Assembly (NCBI GenBank): GCA_026874595.1
Contig: CM049322.1
Coordinates: 38,117,840 to 38,181,839 of the forward strand
Source: Sipunculus nudus
Taxonomy: Eukaryota > Annelida > Sipuncula > Golfingiida > Sipunculidae
Length of the DNA stretch: 64,000 nt
Reading direction: 5' to 3'
Shown here: one piece after another, positions 9,191-20,774 of the stretch
Numbering within the stretch: position 1 is the first letter of the stretch
Layout of the letters: each line of letters opens with the position of its first letter
Notes under the pieces: generated by a model
The model's input: the letters and a program-made list of their open reading frames with translations, nothing else
Database searches by the model: none
Told to the model about the DNA's origin: nothing
Made by a program: the position numbers and the translations under genes

Positions 9191-10549
9191 TCTATATGCA
9201 AAGAAGGTCCTCGTAAAAAATCATCTAATCTGAACATAAACATTTAAAAATCATCCACCAAAGAAAACGTTGTGGCCTGTGATTCTTGGCGTTTCAAACC
9301 TGTAAACCTTTTGACAGATTTTGCGTTACCATACTATCATCATCGTAAACACCGGGAAAATAGACAGATTTTACGCTGGATGGGGCATCCCATATCGCTA
9401 TCAGTTTTATACTGCCCCGACGTTACGGTTGATCCAGATTCTCAGTGTTGGCGCTGTTGCGGATTTGACCCTATCACCGAGTAGGTCTACCTTTTATCAC
9501 AAATAACTGCGGCTACTACAGACAGATAAAATTTAAGAAAAGAGATATATCATTGTGATAAAGATAATCTCTTTGTTGTAGATTCAGACACCTCGGACGA
9601 CACAGGAATACAAGCCGGATGAGGGCAATAAATCGATAGGGCATAAATATTCTTTGGTTCGGTAACCAACTAAAATAATCATCAATCCTCCGATATTGGT
9701 GCGGCAAAATGGTCATTTCCGCTGATCAGAAGGGAATACAATAGTTACTTTCTTGGGAATTACGGAGAAACACCCCGGTTAGCGACATTTGTGAATTATT
9801 CAAGGATACACACAGAACGATATTGCAATCTGGCCGGGGATGGGAAACTTCGATTGGCATGAAAGAGGGTTTTTGTGAATGGCTTTTTTTACTGTGTGCT
9901 ATTGTTGCATTTCCTTCCTAAATTGCGTTCGGCTGAAGCAGAACTCAGTTACACCAGAGCATGACAATAACGAAAAATGGTACAGTGTTCTTGCGTCTAT
10001 CATCAGCGATAGGTGTACATTTCATGATTGTTTAACTCGAGTAAATCGAGGTTTTTGCGGAGATAATTTTCCTGAAAAAAGGGCGTTTGCTCAGATTTGT
10101 CCGCCTGCGCCAAAGGAAATACCGGTTCATTTGAACCACCCATCTTGACGAAACTCGTTTTGACGTGGAGCCATTTGACAAGAGCAGATGCCGATTTCAG
10201 ACAACTCAGCAGGAAACACAAACCCATCATCTAAGGTCAAGGGTGTTTTCTTCTTTGATCACAGTTAACTTACCCTATAATTGCGTTCTGAGTCTCTATT
10301 GATTGTCCAATTTGAGACGGGACTTCGGTATTCGCTGCGACACGCAGTAGAGGGCGCTTCATAACCAGAAACACCGACAGGAATGAAAGACAACATAACT
10401 TTTTGTTGATGACAAATAAAGAAGATGACACGGTAAGAAATTTTGCATTTTTTATTGATCATCACAAATTTCGGTGTATGTTTGTGAAAGGAATATGTCA
10501 AGAAGGAGACAAAGGTGGCATCGCAACGGCAACAAGATTTTACTGTGTT

Positions 10550-10555
<6 letters not shown>
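9191..10555. other. noncoding, no feature recognised
   Basis: Only short chance frames occur (up to 89 codons), without recognisable domains. The composition is ordinary and no repeat family was recognised. Confidence 0.5.

Positions 10556-10601
<46 letters not shown>
10556..10601. repeat. (TA)n microsatellite
   Basis: An uninterrupted TA run directly beside the Penelope-like fragment. Confidence 0.95.
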
Positions 10602-10603
<2 letters not shown>

Positions 10604-10740
10604 TAATGGTATAGCCGTGTTAGTCTGTAGTCGAAGTGAAAGAAAAGAGAAGGAGTGACGCCATTTAGATAGACTAACTTATTTATTATAACACGAGCTT
10701 ATTATCACACATGCGTCTTCGTCAGTTGGTCATATGGAGT
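10602..10740 (-). mobile_element. Penelope-like element terminal fragment (tentative)
   Basis: Minus-strand reading gives CAACTGACGAAGACGCATG, then AAGCTCGTGTTATAATAAAT and AAGTTAGTCTA. The plus strand also has GCCGTGTTAGTCTGTAGTCG. These words resemble the ends of Penelope-like elements, where CTGAYGA..GAAA belongs to a hammerhead ribozyme. Here the expected GAAA is replaced by GATAAT, so any ribozyme would be dead. The neighbouring (TA)n run is a common companion. There is no coding part. Confidence 0.4.
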
Positions 10741-10744
10741 TAAT

Positions 10745-11900
10745 CGTTCTGCCATCCTGCATATGGGGATACACGATTTGTAGTCCAGCATATGGGGATA
10801 AACATTTTGTGATCCTGCATAAGGTGATAAACATTTTGTCATCCTGCATATGGAGATAAACATTTTGTCATCCTGCATATGGGGATAAACATTTGTCATC
10901 ATGCATATGGTAATAAACATTTTGTCATCCTGCATATGGTGATAAATATTTTATCATCCTGCATATGGTGATAAACATTTTGTCATCCTGCTTATGGTGA
11001 TAAACATTTGTCATCCTGCATATGGTAATTAACATTTTAAAATTGTTATCCTGCATATGGTGATAAACATTTTGTCATCCTGCATATGGTGATAAACATT
11101 TTGTCATCCTGCATATGGTGAAAAACATTTGCCATCCTGCATATGGTAATTAACATTTTAAAATTGTCATCCTGCATATGGTGATAAACATTTTGTCATC
11201 CTGCATATGGGGATAAACATTTGTCATCATGCATATGGTAATAAACATTTTGTCATCCTGCTTATGGTGATTAATATTTTATCATCCTGCATATGGTGAT
11301 AAACATTTTGTCATCCTGCTTATGGTGATAAACATTTGTCATCCTGCATATGGTAATTAACATTTAAAAATTGTTATCCTGCATATGGTGATAAACAATT
11401 TGTCATCCTGCATATGGTGATAAACATTTTGTCATCCTGCATATGGTGATAAACATTTGTCTTTCTGCATATGGTAATTAAGATTTTAAAATTGTCATCC
11501 TGCATATGGTGATAAACATTTTGTCATCCTGCATATGGTGATAAATATTTTATCATCCTGCATATGGTGATAAACATTTTTTCATCCCGCTTTGAGATAA
11601 ACATTTGTCATCCTGCATATGGTAATAAACTTTTTGTCATCCTGCATATGGGGATACCCATTTCGTCACCCTGCATATGGGGATAAACATTTCGTCACCC
11701 TGCATATGGTGATAAACATTTTGTAATCCTTCATATGGTAAAAAACATTTTGTCATCCTGCTTATGGTGATAAACATTTGTCATCCTGCATATGGCGTGA
11801 CACGTTTGGAAGTCCAGCATATGATGATAAATGTTTTGCAATCAAACACATGCTGTGACACCATATATACAGTGATTAACGTTTTGCCATCCTGCATATG
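10745..11900. repeat. 28-29 bp minisatellite with 328-bp higher-order unit
   Basis: The basic unit is CATCCTGCATATGGTGATAA followed by ACATTTTGT, repeated about 40 times. Variant units with AATTAACATTT followed by AAAATTG sit at 11027, 11148, 11355 and 11476. Their spacing is 121, 207 and 121, so blocks of about 328 bp were duplicated as a whole. Divergence rises toward 11900. Short frames on the minus strand are by-products. Confidence 0.92.
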
Positions 11901-12125
11901 GAGTCTATATAAATACATTAAGGTGACTTGATTCACATGTTAATCAGCAGTGACTTATTTGCTTTTAAAACAAAAAACTGGACTCGGGACCCGACTGACT
12001 AGAGACTAGAACTTTCAAGGTCGTGACTCGTATACAAAACTGGCCATTTATGTATGATTTTAAAGGGTTTCCTCACATGGTTGATCATTTTAACTGTTTT
12101 AGATTTTACTGTGCAAAATACTGGC

Positions 12126-12129
<4 letters not shown>
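11901..12129. other. short noncoding spacer
   Basis: Unique-looking sequence between two repeat blocks; no feature seen. Confidence 0.5.
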
Positions 12130-12204
<75 letters not shown>

Positions 12205-12251
12205 CGTATTCCCATCGGCGGTGAATCGACTTTTCTGTGTATTCATGTTCC

Positions 12252-12292
<41 letters not shown>

Positions 12293-12330
12293 AATATATA
12301 CATATATATATATGTATATATATATGTCTT
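12130..12330. repeat. two (TA)n microsatellites with a short spacer
   Basis: TA/TG-interrupted TA runs at about 12130-12200 and 12255-12325 flank a spacer of about 50 bp. All frames across them (Ile-Tyr repeats) are artefacts. Confidence 0.95.
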
Positions 12331-13979
12331 TATATTTTTGTGCTTATTTAAACAAAAATGGACTTTATCTTAAACTTAAACATTCAACCAAATCGCATGT
12401 GCTGGGAAATGTATTTAAAACTTTAGCACAGCAATTTCTGATAGCTCAGTGTGGACCGACGGACGGTAAGCCCTTCCAATACAGGGACTGCTTCACATTA
12501 GACAGCTGATCTTAATTACCGACGTAATCGATATTTTTTAAATAACAAGAAATTTATATTTCATATTTGCCGTATACGAGGAGAAATACTTTTTCCCAAA
12601 GGGATTTTTATTTCAGAATAAAAAATTATATTAAGCCACTTATTGAAGGATTTCTGATAAAAAGGAATAATGTAAATATAGTTTACAGATTGGTACATAT
12701 TCATTCTAGTGCCATCTTGGCAATTGATAATACGTGTTTAATTAAATTTGAAGGAAAAAATAAAAGGTTTCGGTAAACCTTTTCCAACACTAACTATTTG
12801 TTGGTCTTTTATTTTGTTAACAATTACACATGTTTGGTGGGGTCAAAAGTAAATAATGAAACCGTCGTCAGTTTTCGACTGGAATTAGCACCCGTCTCAT
12901 TGTCAGCTTTTTATCATAGGAACCAAATGTGTACACTTCGGAAATGATGTCACACATCCTTATCACATATTTATTCATCCAAAGGGAAAAGAACCGTTCC
13001 GCAAGAAATCACGTCATATATAATAAATAAGGGATACAGCCTTTGTGAAACCTGGACATGATATAAAACGAAGGAGCTGCTTTTATTCACAGCTATTTTA
13101 GATTCTGAAGAAACGGGACTGAAATCATCTTTTAAACATTATTTGACATATTCCCATTTTCCTCGTGTTGCAAGATCAATAAAAACAGACCAGTGGCGAG
13201 TCTATATGATTCATCTTTGCTCGCTGTATGGCCCCCGTCTGTGAAACACTGGGGTAAATACGCAAGCAGATGAATTCGAAACTAACACGAGGACGCGACC
13301 AGGCTTTAGTTGGTAAACCAAAATGTCGGCTTTATTCTAAAGAGACTCACTTCCGTCAAAAGTGGATAGCCACTCGTTCAATCACATATGGCCCCCGGGC
13401 TGCAGCGATTTTTTAAGTAAGCGGCATGTCAAAGTACATTTGAGCCTGAGAGCTCTTTTGATCCTCGTCGCAGACTGTTCAATGCGCCTTATACAGGACC
13501 AATCCGGCAGCTCGGTAACTTCGTGAAAAATGGCTACTTTTATTTTATAGAACACTTGCCACATCTCCCGGCGACTACTTAGTAGAAAATGCATAGCTTT
13601 CTATCCCTCAGATATGTCGTATAAAGGTAAAAAGTTATTACCCAGATCAAGGGTCTAACACTCTTTTACCAGCGTCCTGCTAAGGATTGTGGGACTTAGC
13701 AACTTCGGCACGTACCTTTGTTGTGGCACTTACTGTCTGGACAGCTGGAGTAAGAACCGGGGGCCCGTGGGAGACATGTCAGCTACGAAGAAGCCTTGTT
13801 CACAATACATGTTGTGGTAACTTTGTTGAACATTAAACGCTGTTTTTATTTTTAGCAATACTATTACAGTGCGGTTCGTATTTCTCTGTTGCAAATCTGT
13901 CCTATAAAATATATGAAACCATTATCACAATCTTATATGTCGTTCTAGTTTTGATGGTGTTGATTAATGATAGTTATGA
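12331..13979. other. noncoding, no feature recognised
   Basis: No domain-bearing frame and no clear repeat. A run of GC-richer sequence (13340-13780) stands out but carries no motif I can name. Confidence 0.5.
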
Positions 13980-14060
13980 TGGTGATTATTATTATTATTA
14001 ATTTATTATTACATGTATTATTATGATTATTTTTATTATTACTATTGTAGTTATGGTGTT
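13980..14060. repeat. degenerate (ATT)n / (GAT)n microsatellite
   Basis: Short ATT runs interrupted by GAT and TTTT steps. Confidence 0.7.
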
Positions 14061-14209
14061 AATAACGATGGTGATGATAATTATTTTTCTATTCATGTTG
14101 AGGCTACATTTAAATGTTTCGATATGGATTTCGATATATTGCTATATGCTCTTTCAATAAATTTGATCTGGACGTTTATACACTGCACAAACAAACGTAT
14201 TGCTTACCA

Positions 14210-14287
14210 TGTTGATAATGATCGTTCATTTGGAATACGTTTTACAATATTGTAAAACGTATTCCAAATGAACGATCATTATCAACA
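14210..14287. repeat. perfect 78-bp palindrome without spacer
   Basis: Two 39-bp arms meet at CAAT|ATTG (14248/14249) with no mismatch and no loop. The left arm begins TGTTGATAATGATCG and the right arm is its exact reverse complement, ending in CAACA. Symmetry stops on both sides (A versus C at the next pair). It shows no resemblance to other repeats in the window. Confidence 0.95.
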
Positions 14288-14579
14288 CCTAAAAGAACCT
14301 AGGGTATAAATTGTGTTTAATGGTCAATATTTCTACAGTGTCGCCTTGACCGTAAACAGGCCTCACACGGTCCGATTTTTTATATGGTTTTCTATACAAT
14401 CTTCCACGATTTGTTGTCATATACTTAATAGACCACAAGTTAACGATCTGGACAACGATATTCCCCGACTGTAATAGTATCCACAAAAATCGCCGGTACT
14501 CCACGAAGGCACGTGCTATGGGGCCTCAGTATAAAAATATATTTAAGTAAAAGGTCTACGCGATATTATCGAGATATAG
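14288..14579. other. noncoding, no feature recognised
   Basis: Nothing recognised between the palindrome and the solo pearl-like copy. Confidence 0.45.
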
Positions 14580-14988
14580 TTTTCAAATAATGATAAAAAT
14601 CATAAAATCATAAAAAATCGAAAAATTATAGGTAGGGCCACGAGTCTCCAGAAACTGATGAATGACTCCATGATCAATATCTGTGCAAAAAATCATGGAG
14701 ATCAATGCATTTGTTGTTCAGATACTTGAGCTTTTATATCAAATTTTCCATTATTCTGGGGGGTACTTCAGAGCCCCATAGCTCAGAGTTTATGGGTAAC
14801 AGAGACCTAATTCCAGGTTTTCAAGGAGAATTTTCATGAGCCTCCCTGGATGTCAAGGTAGAAAATTCCAGGTCCAGCTGTTACGATTTGTACCCTGTTA
14901 ATGGACAGACGGCCGGATGGCCTGACGGACGACGGACAAAGAGTGATCGCTATAGCTCAGATCACTTACAGTCAGCTGAGCTAAAATT
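14580..14988 (+). mobile_element. solo pearl-like element (one core unit, ACGG microsatellite, 3' hairpin)
   Basis: It shares with the 21.9-26.2 kb array the blocks CCAGAAACTGATGA, CATTATTCTGGGGGGTACTT, CCATAGCTCAGAG and GGGTAACAGAGACC. After them come a GACG/GACA stretch (about 14905-14938) and AAGAGTGATCGCTATAGCTC, closing with TCAGCTGAGCTAAAA. TAGCTCAG and CTGAGCTA can pair as a terminal hairpin. Compared with the array it holds only about one core unit, which shows that unit number varies between copies of the element. Confidence 0.72.
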
Positions 14989-15600
14989 CAAGGTGCCAAG
15001 ACCGTTGGCGAATCGCGACGACTCCGGTATATGATGGACTCACAACGCCGGGTATCTTCTTAATCGCAACATCGTCGAGACAAAACCATAGAGAAGTCTT
15101 GAGAATCCAGGGAAAATAGATTCTACCTGCCCAGGATTAAACCACAGTTAATGCCGATCAGGTCCAAGACTGTCTTACGACGACTTACGATGGAGCTACC
15201 ATTTGAAGACATTGCGGCTCCATGATTCGTAGCCCTCTCTCTAGGCCCAACGACTGCGTCACGACTCTGATGCCAATTAACCACCACGATTTCCAAAATC
15301 TATGCTTAGACCGGTAAGGTGTTAGGGGTCTCCGTCTTTAACAAATGTTCTACAGGGTTCGATTTGTCTGAGACAGCCTTGACCGTTTTGCCCACGACTG
15401 TCGTACTACATATATTAAATATATGAATTCTACTGCGCTAATTTCAGATCCATTTATCCAAAACTTACGTGACGTCCTTCGGCCGAAGATCGGCTTAAAA
15501 CCTACGGCAAACAATATCGCATGGTAAATGTGAAACGGATTTGACTGACCTGATTATGACTGGCGTAACTTATGGTATGATTTGTATGTACGGCGTGGAA
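14989..15600. other. noncoding, no feature recognised
   Basis: No repeat or coding signal recognised. Confidence 0.45.
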
Positions 15601-15615
15601 AGAAACTCGGTATGC

Positions 15616-15782
15616 TCATCAATAGCTCTGGCAAATAATATAAACTAATACCCATGTCTATTATAATTGTCGATAGCTCTGACAAAGATCAAGGGATTTT
15701 TTTATCGATAGCTGTGATAATTTTTGATGCGATTATCGATAACTCTCATATTACACGATGGAATTATCGGTAGATCTTTCAG
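15616..15782. repeat. cluster of ATCGATAGCTCTGA motifs
   Basis: Five related 15-bp words at 15618, 15669, 15704, 15735 and 15766 (for example GTCGATAGCTCTGAC and ATCGATAGCTGTGAT). The spacing is 31-51 bp. It looks like an old, diverged tandem array. Confidence 0.5.
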
Positions 15783-15849
15783 TTATAAAAAAACTGTATA
15801 AAGTGAGTGGTCACACAATATTGTAGACAAACACAGAAAATTAGTGCTG

Positions 15850-16330
15850 AAACGGGTACAAAATTTTGAACTCGAGTACCCGATAGGCATTACCCGACTC
15901 GAACTCGAGTACTCGATACCTAACAATTCTGTATAGATAAAACGGACATCTCTTTACCAATGCAAAATATGCATAACTTTGACTTCGTGACGGCTTAACT
16001 TTATTCCAGTGAAGTAATAGATATATGTCATGACAAGACCTCTGTTAATTAGACTAGCATACTTTAAGAGCCCTATGCCAGGTTACGATAATATAAAAGT
16101 AGGCCTACAGACTGCCCGTAAATTTGCAGTAATATGCAGATATGCATGTACATACACAAGTACTCTAGTCCAAATTTGGGACTGGAGTACTCGGTAGGTA
16201 TTACCCGGACTCGAGTACTCCTATCAGTCCGACACACAATTGTAGACTTTAATCGTTACCATGCACTTGTAGACAGTAGTGACGTTGGACTCGAGTCGGG
16301 ACTCGAACCCGCTTTTTTTAAATATTTGGA
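15850..16330. repeat. dispersed ACTCGAGTACTCG repeats
   Basis: The composite word ACTCGAGTAC-CCGATAGG-CATTACCCG-ACTCGA occurs at 15868-15921. A related form occurs at 16181-16230, and shorter pieces around 16286-16310. Each contains overlapping CTCGAG and AGTACT palindromes. Confidence 0.6.
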
Positions 16331-16429
16331 TTCGCAATTTGACTCAATGGTCCTTGACTGGGTCTTATCCTTGGACTCATTGGCAAAGACTCGAGAAATC
16401 TGACCAAGTCAATCCCAAGTCGTAATCGA

Positions 16430-16600
16430 GAAAAAAATAAGCTGTCTAATACTTGTTACGGGGTGACGCAAAAGCGGACTGAACTGTCTCGCTTGTGAAG
16501 CTTGCTTTGCTAGCGAAGCGGTTGTTACGCCGGACTTGTGCGCCACCGACATTGGTTCGAAACCAGGATCGGCCCAGGCTTTCCCCCTGAGCAATTTATC
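16430..16600 (-). repeat. possible tRNA-derived SINE fragment
   Basis: The minus strand carries CCTGGTTTCGAACCAATGTC, a good B box, followed by a GC-balanced stretch with GCTTCGCTAGCAAAGC. No conserved central domain or tail was seen. Confidence 0.35.
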
Positions 16601-16849
16601 TTCGTAACATACTATAAAGGCATTTAAATGAGCAAAATACAAACAAAACATACTACAACAAAAGATCACGTATACTGAGTTTAGTTCTGCATCTGGAGTT
16701 AAATATAATAAAACATTAATGTTATAATTATACATTGAAAAAGGCATTTGAAATCTGATATATAATTGCTCAAGATAATCGCAAATTTCAATTTTAAATA
16801 CCTTAGTTCAAATAAGGAGATTTGTAAAGGACTCTGACTTGTACGTGTG
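16601..16849. other. noncoding spacer
   Basis: AT-rich sequence between repeat blocks. No feature. Confidence 0.45.
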
Positions 16850-16929
16850 TTTCAACTAACTCTCAATCTAAGAAGCGGGCTGTGTCTTGAACCGCAAGAC
16901 TCGGATCAGAACTCTGACCCGAGTTGCCT

Positions 16930-17268
16930 GGATTCGGATTTACACTGGGACTCGTCTAGCCTGGATTCAGATTTACACTGGGACTCGGGTAGCCTGGATT
17001 CGGATTTACACTGGGACTCGGGTAGCCTGGATTCGGATTTACACTGGGACTCGGGTAGCCTGGATTCAGATTTACACTGGGACTCGGGTAGCCTGGATTC
17101 GGATTTACACTCGGACTCGTCTAGCCTGGATTCAGATTTACACTGGGACTCGGGTAGCCTGGATTCGGATTTACACTGGGACTCGGGTAGCCTGGATTCG
17201 GATTTACACTCGGACTCGTCTAGCCTGGATTCTGATTTACACTCAGACTCGGGTGGTTTGCACTCGAC
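16930..17268. repeat. 33-bp minisatellite, ten units
   Basis: The unit is GGATTCGGATTTACACTGGG followed by ACTCGGGTAGCCT. It repeats ten times (16930, 16963 ... 17227) and fades into GGTTTGCACTCG. Units with CTCGTCTAGCC replace CTCGGGTAGCC at positions 1, 6 and 9. The 33-bp length is 11 codons, so three frames stay open, including SLDSDLHWDSG on the plus strand and ESQCKSESRLP on the minus strand. I do not regard these as genes. The ACTCG core links this array to the dispersed words at 15.85-16.33 kb. Confidence 0.92.
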
Positions 17269-17289
17269 TTCATCACTGACAGATAGAAT

Positions 17290-18890
17290 TGCCACCACGT
17301 TTCCCTATATAAGGCCCTGTTAGTCCTGACACCCAGAAAAGGTCGGTATGAAAAGGGAAATGAATCTCGTCAGCAAGACAGAGTCACAAAACAATAAACA
17401 ATGTCAGCCTTATAACACGGCCAAAGGCATGGATACAATACGCTGAAACGCTTGCAAAACCATGTTTGACAGAAAAAAATGCTACAAGTGGCCCATTTTC
17501 TATAAGAAGCAAAACGCTCCACGGCGAAAAATACAAACAAAACCACAAAAAGAAGCAAGGCAAACACTCTCAAGAATTGCAACTATCAGGCCACCACGCT
17601 CGGCGTTTTGACAGAGAAAGGAGCTGTCAAGATTGGGGTTTTTTTCCTCTCTCGGCTGCTTCTTGGTTGATAATCTTTTACAAGTGTTCTATCGTCTTGA
17701 GTCAACCGGTAGAATAATCGATAATAAAGGGTGGAGGAAAAACAGAGAAATTCAACTCCTGAATTGCGGAGATATCCTTGGTTTGTTTGGCTTCGTGGCT
17801 CGGCGTGTAAATTGGTTATAATAGCGTCCGTTGTGCTTTGAAACGTCGTTTATCATAAGCGAAACTCAGCTCAAAACGGTCAGACAGCGGCTATTTTCTT
17901 CCCCTGATCGCATGAAAGAATAACCTTTCGATTCCTTTGTTCAAAGACCCGTTGTGCCACCCTTTCACGCGGGCACTGATTCTGCAATTCCGCAATCTGT
18001 ATTTTTAGATCAAAGGGGTATTGAAGTTTTGTATTTACAAACCTGACGGGTTGGAGTATGGTTTTTATCCCGAAACCACGTGACCGAAAAGGTTAAGGTA
18101 CGCTTGTAATATATCATTTTTTCGAATCTGTGGTATTTTTTGTTCTTATTGTATTATTAAGTGAAAGACCGCATACCAGCCCTTGAAGTGGTAATTTGAT
18201 TTGTCTCTTCCCCAAATAAGGTAATCTTAAATTCATGTCTGTCTGTCCTTTAGACAGATGTAATGAATTTGCATGATTGAGCAGTACCAAGAATTATGTA
18301 AAACATGTCGCGTGTCGCATTCAGTACATTTTAATACGCATTTTATATATACACAAATCGGTCAATGCTGCAACCCTGTTATAAAATATTTCGTGTCGCG
18401 CTCAGGACATTTAATACATATTATATCTACATAAGTCGGGTAATGCTACAACTCTTAAAAAACATATCGCGTTCAGTGCATTATTATACGCATTGCCCCA
18501 ATATAGGTTGGCCAACGCCCTTTCCAATACGGCAACACTAGTGTTAATTGTGAACAGGGGGTCGGTCCTGCATCCCCGCTTTATATTTTTTGTCACTATG
18601 ACCCATCTTAGTACTTCAGAAAACAGATGGAAAAAACAAAAGGATGTATCATCCACCCCAAAATCACCTCTTTAATATTACCTAGTTTACTGGACCTCTG
18701 TTCTTTTATCCTGTCCTTTCTGCCGGGAAATGTGATAACTTTGCCATGATAATCGTGGCATTTGGTTATTGGACTTCATATCAGGGTTGTAAAGGAAGAA
18801 TGCTGTCCTCGCAAAAAGACAACAAATATCTCATACAGTGAAAGGCCTTGTTAAAGGACAGCATAAACCAAACCTTATCTTTGGTATCAG
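17290..18890. other. noncoding, no feature recognised
   Basis: No domain-bearing frame. Between 18300 and 18500 a word like CATTTTAATACGCATTTTAT recurs about every 100 bp (three loose copies), suggesting an old short duplication. Confidence 0.45.
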
Positions 18891-18892
18891 AG

Positions 18893-19140
18893 TATTATTA
18901 TTGTTACTGCTATTATTATTATTATTATTATTGCTATTATTATTATTATTATTATTAACTATTTATTACTATTACAAGTTATTATTATTATCATTAACTA
19001 TTTATTATTTTTATGATTATTATAATGTGTACTATAGTAGTCTAAGAATTGGTATTTGTATTAGTACTGTTATTCGTATTAGAACTATTATTATATTTGT
19101 ACTATATGTATAAGTATTGATTTATTATTCTTATTTATTA
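18893..19140. repeat. (TTA)n microsatellite, degenerate to the right
   Basis: A clean TTA run at about 18895-18960 decays into TATTATTAT-like sequence. The poly-Leu frame is an artefact. Confidence 0.9.
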
Positions 19141-19429
19141 TAATTATTTTATTGAGTTTAAGATATAAACTACTAATTTATACCTGAAAAAAAAACGGTT
19201 AAAAGATAAACCAGCGCTTTGACAGCATATATACCTCTGTTATAAGGCGTAGATCCACGTCATCTTTAATACCGTTAACTACCCATGTATTATGCAGTAT
19301 TTAAAGATCCAATTGTACAGAACAAATAAAAGGTGCAGAGTCTGCAAGCTACCCAAGCAGGTCACCCCTCCCTAATGTCTGAATTCGACTTCATATTAAC
19401 CCTGAGAAAACCTGAAACCAATTTCGGAC
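19141..19429. other. noncoding spacer
   Basis: Nothing recognised. Confidence 0.4.
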
Positions 19430-19560
19430 TTACGTCAACCAGGCACTGACACCAGTGTGTCCTTGGTGTGTAATCGTCCTCATTTGCTGGGTCATAACAC
19501 CAAGGATTCCGCGAGAAGGCGCACTCGTTTGTGAGTGAATCAAAACTCTCGGGAGCTGTC
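19430..19560 (-). repeat. SINE central-domain copy 1
   Basis: The minus strand has GGTGTTATGACCCAGCA, then ATTACACACCAAGGACACAC. This is the block shared with the SINEs at 53.6 and 57.4 kb. The tRNA-like head could not be placed with confidence, so this copy may be truncated. Confidence 0.6.
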
Positions 19561-19639
19561 TGGAGTCGGGAGAAAAATTTTTTACGATTTCCTGCCATAA
19601 TTTTGAAGAATCGGAGGAAGTGGTCATACACTGTACTTC

Positions 19640-20774
19640 CCGATGTTAATCATTATAACCGCTACTTTTTTATAGGAAGATTCTTGGCCCTTTGCCAATT
19701 AGGGGGTAACCAGACCAACGAGAGCGGCGTGTCGCGGGATTAAAACTTTGGGCTGGATGCACGATGTGATACCACGCTTTCATTGGTCTGATTATAATTT
19801 TTCGCTTGTGTCAGCCCTGGTGTTGAAACCGGGAGAATCTTGCTACCAAAAGCAGCGGTTAAAACGAAGGAGTTCTGGAACAATTGCGTTGTATAATTTA
19901 CATCTGCGTTATGAGTGTACACGATTCCACACACGCACACACACACACATATGGAATCGTGGGAACTCATACAGCAGATGAGCGTTAATAACGTTTCTGT
20001 AAGTTTCTTCGTGTAATTATGCATTTTGTCGCTTTTACGTAGCGTTTACTTACGACACCATGAATATTTTTTTTCCGATTTTCTCTAATTTAAAAGATCT
20101 TCCGCTAATCCCATTAATCTCCTTGTGTCAGATTTATCGATAATCTTTTCTCCTTGTTTTACAGTCGTGGATAATGATAACTCTATTCTTGTCAGAATAT
20201 TTATCTAAACATTAAATTTTACAAGTGTTGTTGATAATAGTCATACATAATATATAACAATATTCTGATAAATTTGTAAAAGAATATGATATAATTGTGT
20301 ATTCTTAACATGTTATAGGCACTTTTGTCGATATGAGCATATATTGAATCTTACTGTAATACATTTAAAAGTATGGGATCAAAATGCGTAGACTGTACTT
20401 GTGGCATCGGGTTCGTAAAGAGTCAAGCGCACAGAAGTAAACATTTCTGGAGTGGGTGATATCCTCTGTATTCTGAAAGGTCAAGGCCGTGGCGGTTCTC
20501 ATAACGTTAAGCGGCTAGCACTCCACTTGACTTTACTATACTCACACCGATCTTAAAGTTCCAACAATAACCAGCCATGACGGGAACAACACGTCCACTC
20601 GGTACTGTCCGCATGATAACTCACACGATCTCTGGAAGTCTTCAAATGCTCACCACTGACAATCAATCGTATTTCCTTTCTCAATATCGGGAGGGACCCT
20701 CCCCCCCCCCCTTCAATCACACATACAGGTATACCATGTTTACCCTCCGCCGGGCCCGTTTATTTTCAGTGTAA
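19640..20774. other. noncoding, no feature recognised
   Basis: Includes a short CA-rich stretch (19931-19950) and a C run (about 20701-20711). No coding signal. Confidence 0.45.

Noticed and set aside
10705-10935. Minus-strand frame with repeated MQDDKMFI units
   Set aside because: By-product of the 28-29 bp minisatellite; the frame breaks where unit length changes.
10745-11900. Possible CRISPR-like array (regular short repeats)
   Set aside because: Units are contiguous with no unique spacers, and the genome is animal. It is a minisatellite.
12023-12373. Coding frames with Ile-Tyr repeats
   Set aside because: They translate (TA)n microsatellites.
14210-14287. microRNA-type hairpin
   Set aside because: The palindrome has no loop and perfect arms. 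Known precursors have a loop and mismatches.
16847-17323. Repeat protein of 158 codons with SLDSDLHWDSG units
   Set aside because: The 33-bp array is open in three frames, including one on the minus strand, with no start context or homology. Treated as a minisatellite.
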